Source: Achromobacter anxifer (GTDB taxonomy: Bacteria; Pseudomonadota; Gammaproteobacteria; Burkholderiales; Burkholderiaceae_B). From it: a stretch of 64,000 bases of DNA. Below, in pieces: positions 46,496-55,021 of this stretch. The translations under genes were made by a program, and so were the position numbers. The notes under the pieces were generated by a model. It had not been told where the DNA came from, made no database searches, and saw only the letters and a program-made list of their open reading frames with translations. Position 1 is the first letter of the stretch; every line of letters begins with the position of its first letter. The stretch covers positions 1 through 64,000 of the forward strand of contig NZ_CAHLAR010000006.1 in the NCBI RefSeq assembly GCF_903652925.1, read 5' to 3'.

Positions 46496-47875
46496 TTGAA
46501 AAACGACACGCTACGACCCTGGGTTATCAGGAATATGTCGCCGATTATTTTTTTATCGGCTTTCTTTATTACCGTAGTTCTCGGAAACCTGCTTTTCACG
46601 ACCCCATTTGGTCGACATCAACTACAGAAAATCCCCGCCTACGCGGTTATTTACGATTTTCCAACGCTATTTTCGCCACTATATTGGCTGCTTTTATTTT
46701 TGCCTTTCCTGATGACCCCGATAGTGGTCATTCTGATACGGCGTTTTCTGGAAAAACCAGTACAGCGGCTGTGCGAGCGCATTCCCGAAATCCGCCGTAT
46801 TGATTATCTGGTAGTGACGGGCCTCGCCTTAGGCCATGTGGGATACCACTTGTGGCAGGCGAAGGCATTTTCGCTATATGGCACGGGCACTGATGCCGTA
46901 TCGTCGGTTGAAATACGGTTTCAAATACTCAGCGGATTGCGCTTCTGGACCATGGCGGTCCTGATGTCCATCCTGCCGTTCCTCGCTGTATACGCGCAAA
47001 TCCGATGGATTCGCTCGCCGACCATGTTCTGGCGCGTAACGACCGTCATCGTGGCCAGCCTGGTCGCCACGTACATGGTCTTGTTGAACATGAAGTGGCC
47101 TTTCCTGGTGTTTGCCGCAGGCCTTATTCTGACGGTCTTCGCACACAGCCAAAAGCGCCCATATATCAAGGCGGCCATCGGCACCGTGGTGTTGTTCGCG
47201 ACCTACCTGCTGATTTCCAGCCATGTCTTTCGCTATGCAGATACGTCCAGTGGTGCCCACCTACCCGAAATAACCGCTCCACAGGAAAAGGCTCCAACCT
47301 TGCCCGAAGCCCGCCAAGACAAGGGTGCATTGAGCGAGGCCCTGGATACGCCGAAGCTGGCGTTCACCCGGGCCCCCGAGACGCTGTTCTCGGGCCTCAC
47401 CCGCATGGCGATCCTGTACCCCTTCTATTATCAAGTGTTCACCGAGGAAGGCTATGTCTGCGGCGGCATTCTGGCCCAGGCGCGCCGCGGCCCCGCCTGT
47501 CGTCCCAGCACCTTCATCTATACCCGGGTTTTCGGCCGCGACGGATTCGAAGGGCGTGGCACCGCGCCCGCGGCCGTGCACATATCGGGCTATTCGCTCG
47601 GCGGGTGGCCGATAGCCCTATTCGCCATGCTTTGCGCGTCCATCGTCATGGGGCTGATCACTTGTCTCCCGATTACCGCCAGCGCGACGGTCGGCGCCTT
47701 CGGCATCATGGGAGCCATTGCGGGATATCATTTTTCCCAGGTACCCGGAGAAGGCCCCATATTCTATGACCACGGGCTCATCTGGACCTTGATTCCCCTG
47801 GCCATCTATTCCGCCTGCCGGTGGTTCTTCCGGGGCAATGGCTCGGAGAAAAGCCAGTTGCCCACATCAATGTGA
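46496..47875 (+). CDS. Polytopic membrane protein, O-antigen polymerase candidate, short-loop paralogue
   Basis: A 459-residue paralogue of the preceding gene, similar along its whole length. The two share FWTMAVLMSILP, LLNMKWPFLVFAA, GTVVLFATYL, LFSGLTRMAILYPFYYQ, VCGGIL-QARRGP-CRPST and HISGYSLGGWPIALFAM. The hydrophilic spacer between helix 7 and the LFSGLTRM motif is only about 35 residues here. The start is a TTG at 46496 with an AGGAAG site upstream; alignment with the paralogue (LRPWVIRNMSPIIF versus LRQWIIKNMAPIIF) supports it over later ATGs. Same candidate role, Wzy-type polymerase; unproven. The end overlaps the opposing phosphoglycosyl transferase gene by nine bases. Confidence 0.6.
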   Translation: MKNDTLRPWVIRNMSPIIFLSAFFITVVLGNLLFTTPFGRHQLQKIPAYAVIYDFPTLFSPLYWLLLFLPFLMTPIVVILIRRFLEKPVQRLCERIPEIRRIDYLVVTGLALGHVGYHLWQAKAFSLYGTGTDAVSSVEIRFQILSGLRFWTMAVLMSILPFLAVYAQIRWIRSPTMFWRVTTVIVASLVATYMVLLNMKWPFLVFAAGLILTVFAHSQKRPYIKAAIGTVVLFATYLLISSHVFRYADTSSGAHLPEITAPQEKAPTLPEARQDKGALSEALDTPKLAFTRAPETLFSGLTRMAILYPFYYQVFTEEGYVCGGILAQARRGPACRPSTFIYTRVFGRDGFEGRGTAPAAVHISGYSLGGWPIALFAMLCASIVMGLITCLPITASATVGAFGIMGAIAGYHFSQVPGEGPIFYDHGLIWTLIPLAIYSACRWFFRGNGSEKSQLPTSM

Positions 47876-48502
47876 AACGCCGTCCCGGCGCAACACCTTG
47901 ACGAAGGTCAGCCAGAGGATGCGGATATCGAACCACACGGACCGCCTGTTCATGTATTCAATGTCCAGGCGGACCTTGTCCGGTATGGGCAGCTCGTCGC
48001 GGCCATTCACCTGAGCCCATCCCGTCAGTCCCGGCGTGAGCGCATCGACGCCCGCCTCGGTCCGCAAGGCAATCAGATCGTCCTGATTGAACAACGCGGG
48101 GCGCGGGCCGACAAAGCTCATGTCGCCAACGATGATGCTCCACAATTGCGGCAGTTCATCCAAGCTGCTCTTGCGCAAAAATCCGCCGACCGGAGTCAAG
48201 CAGGCCGCCGGATCCGGCAACAGGTGCGTCGCAACGGCCGGCGTATCCACTTTCATGCTGCGGAATTTCGGCATCTTGAAAATGCGGTTGTTACGCCCTA
48301 CCCGGTCGCTCCAGTACAGCACGGGGCCAGGCGAAGTCAGCCTTACCAGAAGCGCCACGATAATCACCGGTATCAGCAGCACAAGGGCTGCGAACAGACT
48401 GAGCAGCAGGTCAAATACTCTCTTCACTATTTTCTCTTGCAGAATCGATATTGCCCTGGTGACGATCGTACCCGGGCGCCTTTGCCATTCAGGCAGCATC
48501 AT
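47867..48502 (-). CDS. Small phosphoglycosyl transferase (PglC/WreU-like sugar transferase)
   Basis: A 211-residue monotopic enzyme that would start O-unit synthesis by moving a sugar-1-phosphate onto undecaprenyl phosphate. It has the re-entrant helix (KRVFDLLLSLFAALVLLIPVII), the basic motif PVLYWSDRVGRNNRIFKMPKFRSM, the catalytic Asp-Glu pair in SLDELPQLW, GDMSFVGPRP and PGLTGWAQVNGRD. Enzymes of this size usually use UDP-6-deoxy-amino sugars such as QuiNAc, FucNAc or bacillosamine, which matches the dehydratase and reductase genes in the locus. The gene follows the GT4 gene by 9 bases. Confidence 0.88.
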   Translation of the reverse strand: MMLPEWQRRPGTIVTRAISILQEKIVKRVFDLLLSLFAALVLLIPVIIVALLVRLTSPGPVLYWSDRVGRNNRIFKMPKFRSMKVDTPAVATHLLPDPAACLTPVGGFLRKSSLDELPQLWSIIVGDMSFVGPRPALFNQDDLIALRTEAGVDALTPGLTGWAQVNGRDELPIPDKVRLDIEYMNRRSVWFDIRILWLTFVKVLRRDGVSH

Positions 48503-48511
48503 ACGGCGGCT

Positions 48512-49741
48512 TTAGGCCGCCTTTGAATTTTCGCTCGATAGCGTCTCGAGCACGCCGACCAGTTGATCTACCAGCCGCTCGTGGTTGAAATGCTGCTCGT
48601 AGTAGCGCCGGCCATTTTCGCCCATGCGCGCTCGCGCCTCTTCCGGCATCTCGGCTAAACGCTGTATCGCAGCGGCCAAGGCCTCCGCATCCTCCGCGGG
48701 CACGGCGAGGCCCGCCTGCGCCTGTTCCACCAAGCGCCCGCCTTCACCGTTGAGGCATGCCAGAATCGGTTTGCCCGATGCCATATAGGCCTGCACCTTG
48801 TTGGGAACGGTGGCCGCAAAGATTTCCTGGTCGGCCAGCGTCACCAACAGAGCCGAGGCGCGCTGCATGAACGCGGGCATGGTTTCCACCGGAAAACGTC
48901 CGGGCAGGTGCAGGTTTTCCAGGCCCAGCGCCGCCACTTGCTGCAACATCCATTCCCGCTTGCTGCCGCCCCCCAAGACCACGAACTGGATTGCCGGATG
49001 TTCACGCAGTAGCGCGGCAGCACCGACTATCACTTCCACAGCTTGCGCGGCGCCGATATTGCCTGCGAACATGACGACAAATTCGCCATTGAGTCCTGGC
49101 ACTTCAGGCGGTGCCTCCGTGGGCGTCCGCGAAAAACTATCGTCGACGGAGTTGGGATAGTACTCAATGGGTTTTCCCGGCGCCAGCTTGCGTATCGGTT
49201 CGACAAACGCCTCCGACTGGACAAGTATCAGATCGGCACGGCTATAAATGAACCGCACGATCCGCTCGACCACGCTCAGCACGTAACGGTTCTTGACGTG
49301 GCCCGTTGCCGACAGGCTCTGCGGCCAGAGATCCAGAACCCAGATCACCACGGGCGCGCGCTTGATTTTCGCCAGCAGCAAGCCGGGTATGGCCAGCAGT
49401 AACGGCGACAAGGCACATATGAAAATTACGTCGTAGGACTTGCGGCGCGTTATCCACGGTCCGAACAACAGGCCGGAAAATATGAACGACAGGTAGTTTA
49501 GGGTCAAGCGGAGTTTGCCCTTGCCGCGGGGAATCAAGGGTACCCGCATGATGTTCACTTTGTGGAACTGCTCTTGCTGCACCCCGGACATCCGATAGCC
49601 CGAATAGATCTTTCCCTCTGGATAGTTCGGCTTACCGGTCAGAACATCGACTTCCATCCCGCGCTCGGCCAAAGTGCTGCTGATCTCGTTGATCCGGAAA
49701 CCCTCGGGCCAGAAATACTGGCTGACAATCAACGTACGCAA
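48512..49741 (-). CDS. Glycosyltransferase family 4 (WbuB-like)
   Basis: A 409-residue GT-B transferase starting at a TTG (49741) with a GGGAGG site close upstream; the frame upstream has no homology. The N-terminus reads RTLIVSQYFWPEGFRINEISSTLAERG, followed by LTGKPNYPEGKIYSGY, VIWVLDLWPQSLSATG and, in the donor domain, FAGNIGAAQAVEVIVGAAALL and QEIFAATVPNKVQAYMASGKPILA (E-x7-E region). WbuB-type enzymes transfer L-FucNAc in E. coli O26-like clusters, so FucNAc is a reasonable donor given capE-G. It forms an operon with the phosphoglycosyl transferase. Confidence 0.85.
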   Translation of the reverse strand: MRTLIVSQYFWPEGFRINEISSTLAERGMEVDVLTGKPNYPEGKIYSGYRMSGVQQEQFHKVNIMRVPLIPRGKGKLRLTLNYLSFIFSGLLFGPWITRRKSYDVIFICALSPLLLAIPGLLLAKIKRAPVVIWVLDLWPQSLSATGHVKNRYVLSVVERIVRFIYSRADLILVQSEAFVEPIRKLAPGKPIEYYPNSVDDSFSRTPTEAPPEVPGLNGEFVVMFAGNIGAAQAVEVIVGAAALLREHPAIQFVVLGGGSKREWMLQQVAALGLENLHLPGRFPVETMPAFMQRASALLVTLADQEIFAATVPNKVQAYMASGKPILACLNGEGGRLVEQAQAGLAVPAEDAEALAAAIQRLAEMPEEARARMGENGRRYYEQHFNHERLVDQLVGVLETLSSENSKAA

Positions 49742-49945
49742 ACTGCACCTCCCGTCGGGAATGCGGAGCAATCGGGTCGTCCAATATTCATGTCGATGTT
49801 CATCAAAGATACAAAATTCTAGGCGTTCCAGCTTTTGTGCGACGGGCGCATCGTACAGCGAAAAGCCGCTCACAGGCCGGTACGAAGCGGCCCAGCCTCG
49901 TCGGTATAATCGCGCCAGGCCAGTGATCCCATCCTCTCCGCGCAT

Positions 49946-51628
49946 ATGATAGCCAATAACACTGCGGCGCCCCGGCCCGCAGGCCGCCTGATCCTGGTAG
50001 GAGATCTGCTTTCCCTCGTGGTCCTGGCCGGCTTCGCCGCCCTGCTGATCGCCGGCGCGGGCCTGCCCTTGTACTCGGACGAGGTGGTCACAAAATGGGG
50101 GCAGGCCAGGTTTTTTGAGCCAGACGGCGTACTCTCCTCTTTCTTCCCCCAATGCCGGGCGGCGTTCAGTTCCCCCCTGCCTTGGGCGTTCTATCCCGGC
50201 GCCGCGTTTTTCTCCGCGCTATACGGCAACCTTCCTCCCCTGGGCCTGCGGCTGGCGGGAGTGGCCGTGGCACTGGTCATGCTGGCCGGCTTCGGCCTTT
50301 GGGCGCGGCGCAGCACCCGCAGCACGCAGGGTGCTTTGAGCCTGCTGTCCGTGCTGATCGTATTGCTTGCCCTGGGTGCCCTTCCCTTCCTCTGGGTCAT
50401 GTCCCGGCCCGAGCAATGGTTGACCCTGGGCCTGATCTTCTTCTGCATGACCGCGACAGTAAGTCCGCGGCACGACGCGAAGGCGCCGTGGATCTGGCCC
50501 GTGCTCTATTTTCCGGTGGCTTCCGCGTTCTTTTTTGTTCATCCGAAGAGCGTTTTCTTCGCTCCCGTGGTGCTGCTGGCGGCCTGGCTCGTGACCCGCC
50601 GCCGCCATCCCGCCATACGCGTGCTGCTCGTCGCCTGGGTGTTGTGGACTTCCTACACGACGTACCGCTGGGGCACGACGGTGTCCAATTGCCCGGAAGC
50701 GCCGGGCGTCCAGGCCACGCTGTCCAGCAATTTCCTGAGTCCTTCCTTGCTGTTCCAAGCCCCGGTGGCCTTCCTCCTGGAGGGCATCGGCAATCTGCTG
50801 AGCGCGCCAGGCAAAATCGCTGAGCACGCCTTGTTTGCCGTAACCTTCCAATCCGGCTGGCTGGCTCCCATGGCGGTCCCCGCGGCGGCGACGTGGATGA
50901 ATTCGATCATCCAGATCCTGGTGGAGGTCGCCATTTTCGGCACGCTGGCCACCGGTCTGCTGTGGTTGCCGGCCACCTGGCTGCGCGGCAAGCCGGCAAC
51001 GCCGCAGCCGCTGCTGGCAGCCGCCCTGGCGCTGGGACTGTGCGCAAATTTCTTTTTCTTCAAGTATTGGTTCTTCTACGGCGCCGCTCAGGTTTTGCCT
51101 CTAGTCCTCATGATGCTGTTGCTCGCGATGCCCGCGCGTGCACCCGCGTGGCTGGCTCGGCCAGGCCTGCAACTGGCGCGAAGCGCATGGTTGTTGTTCG
51201 CGCTGGCTAGCATGGCGATCTTCGCAGCGTATATCGCGCCAGAAGTGTGGAAACGTTCGAATCCGCCCGAAGCCTCGGTGCCCGACCAATGGCTGTCCGT
51301 CCCCGCGCTGGGCTTCGACCAGCGGCGCGAGACCATACGGGAGCTTGCGAATCAATGCGGCATCCGCGGGGACGGGGCCGAGCACCTGGTTGTGGACCAC
51401 TTGACCTACTATGCCTTCAGTCACCTGCGCCGGCCAATCCACGCGCTGTATGTGTCGGAACTGGCATATGGCGCCGATCTGCCTGGCGAGAAGCTCATCC
51501 GCTTCCTACAGGGGCTCGAGTCCCCAGGTGCGATCACCCAGTGCGGCTACCTGCCTGCAGCCCTTTCCGTCTTGCATGTCATCCGCAAGGGCGGATACTG
51601 CTGCGCAGCGATACCTCCCGCGAACTGA
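49946..51628 (+). CDS. Large polytopic membrane protein, GT-C-like glycosyltransferase candidate
   Basis: A 560-residue protein with about eleven hydrophobic segments and a C-terminal soluble part of about 120 residues. The first extracytoplasmic loop carries an acidic pair (LPLYSDEVVTKWGQARFF, about residue 44), the place where GT-C enzymes such as ArnT or GT39 members have a catalytic Asp/Glu, and FFFVHPKSVFF lies mid-protein. No named family is recognised. It is divergent from the GT4 gene and could transfer an undecaprenyl-phosphate-linked sugar in the periplasm. The C-terminal domain holds four cysteines (QCGI, QCGYL, YCC). Confidence 0.6.
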   Translation: MIANNTAAPRPAGRLILVGDLLSLVVLAGFAALLIAGAGLPLYSDEVVTKWGQARFFEPDGVLSSFFPQCRAAFSSPLPWAFYPGAAFFSALYGNLPPLGLRLAGVAVALVMLAGFGLWARRSTRSTQGALSLLSVLIVLLALGALPFLWVMSRPEQWLTLGLIFFCMTATVSPRHDAKAPWIWPVLYFPVASAFFFVHPKSVFFAPVVLLAAWLVTRRRHPAIRVLLVAWVLWTSYTTYRWGTTVSNCPEAPGVQATLSSNFLSPSLLFQAPVAFLLEGIGNLLSAPGKIAEHALFAVTFQSGWLAPMAVPAAATWMNSIIQILVEVAIFGTLATGLLWLPATWLRGKPATPQPLLAAALALGLCANFFFFKYWFFYGAAQVLPLVLMMLLLAMPARAPAWLARPGLQLARSAWLLFALASMAIFAAYIAPEVWKRSNPPEASVPDQWLSVPALGFDQRRETIRELANQCGIRGDGAEHLVVDHLTYYAFSHLRRPIHALYVSELAYGADLPGEKLIRFLQGLESPGAITQCGYLPAALSVLHVIRKGGYCCAAIPPAN

Positions 51629-51736
51629 TCCCGCCCCCACCGCGGGCCTCATGAACGCGAGGCTCCTGCTAAAACGGCAATGTATCTGGAGTGATCGGAC
51701 ACGGCATGACAGCGCGCCGGGCGATCCGCGGGAAAG

Positions 51737-52807
51737 CTAGGCGCGGTAGTGCCTGTCTACCCAATCCCGGTGATAGGCGCCGTTGACGATGTCTTCCACC
51801 CACCGGCCGTTGGCGAGGTACCACTGCACCGTCTTGCGCAAGCCGGTGGCAAACGTTTCCGCGGGCCGCCAGCCCAACTCATCGTTCATCTTCGATGCAT
51901 CGATGGCGTAGCGACGGTCATGGCCGGGCCGGTCCTTGACGAAAGCGATCTGGCGCTTGTACGAAGCGCCATCCGCCCGAGGCCGCAGCGCATCCAGCAA
52001 CGTGCAGATTTCCTGGACCACCTCCAGGTTCGGACGCTCGTTCCAGCCGCCAATGTTGTAGGTCTCGCCCACGCGCCCCGCCTCGAGCACACGGCGCAAA
52101 CCGCTGCAATGATCCTGCACATACAGCCAATCGCGTATCTGTTGGCCATCGCCGTAAACAGGCAAGGGTTTTCCAGCCAGCGCGTTGGCGATCACCAGGG
52201 GGATCAGCTTCTCCGGAAACTGGAAAGGACCATAGTTGTTGGAGCAGTTCGTCGTCAGTATCGGCAAGCCATAGGTATGGTGATAGGCCCGCACAAGATG
52301 GTCGCTGGCGGCCTTGCTCGCCGAATAGGGGCTGTTGGGTTCATACCGATGGGTTTCGGTAAACGCGTCGGCATCCGGCGGCAACGAACCATAGACTTCG
52401 TCCGTCGACACGTGCAGGAAGCGGAAACTGGCGCGCGCCGCGGGATCCATTTCGTGCCAATAGGCCCTTACCGACTCCAGCAATCGAAACGTGCCGACGA
52501 TATTGGTCTGAATGAACGCTTCCGGCCCGTGTATGGAACGGTCCACGTGCGACTCTGCCGCCAGATTGATGACCGCTCGCGGCCGATGGCGCTTCAGCAA
52601 ATCCCCGACCAGCCCGGCATCGCCTATGTCGCCCACGACCAGCTCATGCCGCTTGTCTCCGTCCAGCGCGTGGAGACTCTGCGGATTGCCCGCATAGGTG
52701 AGCTTGTCCAGATTGATTACTGGTTCGTCGTTTTGAGCCAGCCAATCGAGCACGAAGTTGGCTCCGATGAAGCCAGCGCCTCCGGTAACGAGAATAGTCA
52801 TGGGCAT
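51737..52807 (-). CDS. rfbB: dTDP-glucose 4,6-dehydratase
   Basis: RfbB (RmlB) converts dTDP-glucose to dTDP-4-keto-6-deoxyglucose, the branch point for rhamnose and for amino-deoxysugars. The 356-residue SDR protein has [37 protein letters not shown], the STDEVYGSL motif (Thr-Asp-Glu catalytic set), [17 protein letters not shown] and [14 protein letters not shown]. The start may be the ATG at 52807 or the one two codons later at 52801. It stands alone: rfbDC are 33 kb away and rfbA is 4 kb downstream on the other strand. Confidence 0.96.
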   Translation of the reverse strand: MPMTILVTGGAGFIGANFVLDWLAQNDEPVINLDKLTYAGNPQSLHALDGDKRHELVVGDIGDAGLVGDLLKRHRPRAVINLAAESHVDRSIHGPEAFIQTNIVGTFRLLESVRAYWHEMDPAARASFRFLHVSTDEVYGSLPPDADAFTETHRYEPNSPYSASKAASDHLVRAYHHTYGLPILTTNCSNNYGPFQFPEKLIPLVIANALAGKPLPVYGDGQQIRDWLYVQDHCSGLRRVLEAGRVGETYNIGGWNERPNLEVVQEICTLLDALRPRADGASYKRQIAFVKDRPGHDRRYAIDASKMNDELGWRPAETFATGLRKTVQWYLANGRWVEDIVNGAYHRDWVDRHYRA

Positions 52808-52972
52808 TACAGGTGAAATGGACGCCGGCCAGGGCGGACGGGCAGGCGCCGATTTTACTCTGCCTGCCCCGCGCGGCTTGATGGGCGCCCAGGTTCAAGC
52901 TGGCCGATATTGGCAATTTGCGCGGATTGGGTCCACAATAAAGACGGGACTGTACCAAGCAAGGAGACAGCC

Positions 52973-53542
52973 ATGCGCATAGCCGATGCCCAGTGGATTC
53001 CTTCAACCCAACACCAGACTTGGGATGCCCTGACCGATCCCGCCGTGCTGCAGCGATGCATACCGGGCTGTGTGGAGGTTTCCCGCCTCAGCCCGACCGA
53101 GTACGCCGTCAAGCTCCACGCCAAGGTTGCCGGAATCGACACCGATTACGACGGCGAAATCCTGATGTCCGACGTGGACCCTCACAATAGCTGCACGCTG
53201 GTCTTCGAAGGCAAGGGCCGCGCCGCCTGCCTGGCCATCGGCACCGCGCAAATCAATCTCAGCACCAAGGACCAAGGCACGCGGGTTGCGTATACCGTCG
53301 CCTGCATGACCGGCGGCAAGCTGGCCGAGTACGGCGAAGGAATGCTGCTGAAGGCCGGCGACAAGATCATCCAGAAGTTCTTCGCCGCCTTCATCGACTA
53401 CATGGCCGCGCAGCCCCGCCTCGCGCCGCCGCCGCCCCCTCCCGAGCCCGAACCACGCGGACTGTCCAATTCGCGCTGGTCCTGGATCGTGGTGGTGCTG
53501 GTCATCGCGGTTTTCTGGGGCTATCACGCGTTCTATAAGTGA
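52973..53542 (+). CDS. CoxG/SRPBCC-family protein with C-terminal membrane anchor
   Basis: A 189-residue protein. Residues 1-145 form a START-like SRPBCC domain of the CoxG type (IPSTQHQTWDALTDPAVLQRCIPGCVEVSRL, then GRAACLAIGTAQINL and GMLLKAGDKIIQKFFAAF). A proline-rich hinge (APPPPPPEPEP) and a single transmembrane helix at the end (WSWIVVVLVIAVFWGYHAF) follow. CoxG proteins help anchor CO dehydrogenase, but no molybdenum hydroxylase subunits are nearby, so this is an orphan of uncertain role. The start at 52973 has an AAGGAGA site. Confidence 0.82.
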   Translation: MRIADAQWIPSTQHQTWDALTDPAVLQRCIPGCVEVSRLSPTEYAVKLHAKVAGIDTDYDGEILMSDVDPHNSCTLVFEGKGRAACLAIGTAQINLSTKDQGTRVAYTVACMTGGKLAEYGEGMLLKAGDKIIQKFFAAFIDYMAAQPRLAPPPPPPEPEPRGLSNSRWSWIVVVLVIAVFWGYHAFYK

Positions 53543-53575
53543 AATCCCTGACGCGCCGGTGATATGCTCTGCGGC

Positions 53576-55000
53576 ATGACGCCGCCACCTGACGCACCCC
53601 TGCCCCCAACCGCCTCCACCCCTGCTCATACACGACGCGACCTGCTGATGGGCATGGCGGGGGTCTCGGCGACCGTCGTCCTGGCTGCCCTGGATTCCAC
53701 CATCATCAGCACCACCCTGCCGCGCGTGGCGGAGGCGCTGAACGGCATGGCGCTGTATGCCTGGGTCGGAACGGGCTATCTGCTGGCCACTGCCGCGTCC
53801 ATCCTGATATTCGGCCGGCTCGGCGACATGTTCGGCCGCAAGCCCCTGATGTTGCTGTCGGTCCTGATCGTGGCGCTGGGCTCGATCGCTTGTGGCCTGT
53901 CGCAGAGCATGACGCAACTGATCATTTTCCGATCGCTGCAGGGCATAGGCGGCGGCATGATGATCGCGACGGCGTTCGCCGCGCCGGCCGACCTGTTCCC
54001 CGACGCCAAGCAGCGGGTGCGCTGGATGGCGCTGGTGTCGGCGGCGTTCGCCATGGCCAGCGGCATCGGCCCGGTACTGGGCGGGGCGGCGACGCAAGCG
54101 CTGGGCTGGCGCGCGGCTTTCTTCATTGCGCCAATCGCAGCCGCAGGCGCGTTCTTCCTGCTGGCCCGCTATTTCCCCCGCATCCGCCCCATGCACGATG
54201 GCAGCCGCAAGGTCGACTGGCTGGGCGCCATCCTGCTGGTCCTGGCCGTGGGCGCGCCCCTGGCCGCGCTGGAGCTGGCCTTCGCCAGCGGCGACCATGC
54301 CCACCCCATGCTGGGCTTGCTGCTGGCCGTGATTGGCGTGGCGGCGATCGCCATCCTGATTCCGATCGAGCGCCGCGTGAGTTCGCCCATCTTTCCCTTG
54401 CGCGTACTGGGCGGCGCGGAATCGCGCCTGCTGAACCTGGCGGCGATGATGGTGGGCGCGGTCATGTTCGTGCTGATCTTCTACAGCCCGCTGCTGCTGC
54501 AACAGGTGCTGAACTACACCCCCAGCGAGGCTGGGCTGCTGCTCACGCCCCTGGTTGCCGCGATTTCCGTCGGCAGCATCATCAACGGCCGCCTGTTCCC
54601 CAAGCAGACCGAGCCGCAGCGCCTGATGGTGTTCGGCGGCTGTCTGCTGGCGGCCGGCTCGCTGATGGTGCTGCTGATCTCGCCCGGCACCTCCGCCTGG
54701 TGGATCCTGGCCGCCTTCTTCGTCAACGGCTGCGCGCTGGGCTTCCTGCTGCCCAACCTGACCCTGTTCATGCAGATGCTGAGCGAGCGGCGCGACGTGG
54801 GCGTGGCGTCGGCACTGGTCCAGACCACCCGCGCCATCGGCAGCGCGCTGGGCACGGCGGTGGTCGGCATCATCATTTCCCACAGCACGGTATTAAACGG
54901 GGTGCGCGCGGGTTTGATCCTGTGTATCGTCCTGTCCCTGACCTGCGCCCTGCTGGCCCACCGGGTCAAGATGAAGAATCTGGTCACCAACCGCAAATAA
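53576..55000 (+). CDS. MFS transporter, DHA2 (EmrB/QacA) family
   Basis: A 474-residue drug:proton antiporter-type protein with about fourteen hydrophobic segments. Motif A-like GRLGDMFGRKPLML follows helix 2, the DHA2 motif LDSTIISTTLPRVAEAL is in helix 1, and GIGPVLGGAATQALGWRAAFFI is the motif C/GP region. The family exports toxic compounds. No EmrA-type adaptor or regulator is adjacent, so the substrate is open. The ATG at 53576 is favoured over 53564 by spacing. Confidence 0.9.
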   Translation: MTPPPDAPLPPTASTPAHTRRDLLMGMAGVSATVVLAALDSTIISTTLPRVAEALNGMALYAWVGTGYLLATAASILIFGRLGDMFGRKPLMLLSVLIVALGSIACGLSQSMTQLIIFRSLQGIGGGMMIATAFAAPADLFPDAKQRVRWMALVSAAFAMASGIGPVLGGAATQALGWRAAFFIAPIAAAGAFFLLARYFPRIRPMHDGSRKVDWLGAILLVLAVGAPLAALELAFASGDHAHPMLGLLLAVIGVAAIAILIPIERRVSSPIFPLRVLGGAESRLLNLAAMMVGAVMFVLIFYSPLLLQQVLNYTPSEAGLLLTPLVAAISVGSIINGRLFPKQTEPQRLMVFGGCLLAAGSLMVLLISPGTSAWWILAAFFVNGCALGFLLPNLTLFMQMLSERRDVGVASALVQTTRAIGSALGTAVVGIIISHSTVLNGVRAGLILCIVLSLTCALLAHRVKMKNLVTNRK

Positions 55001-55021
55001 CCTCCCCTCGCGGGACTGAAC

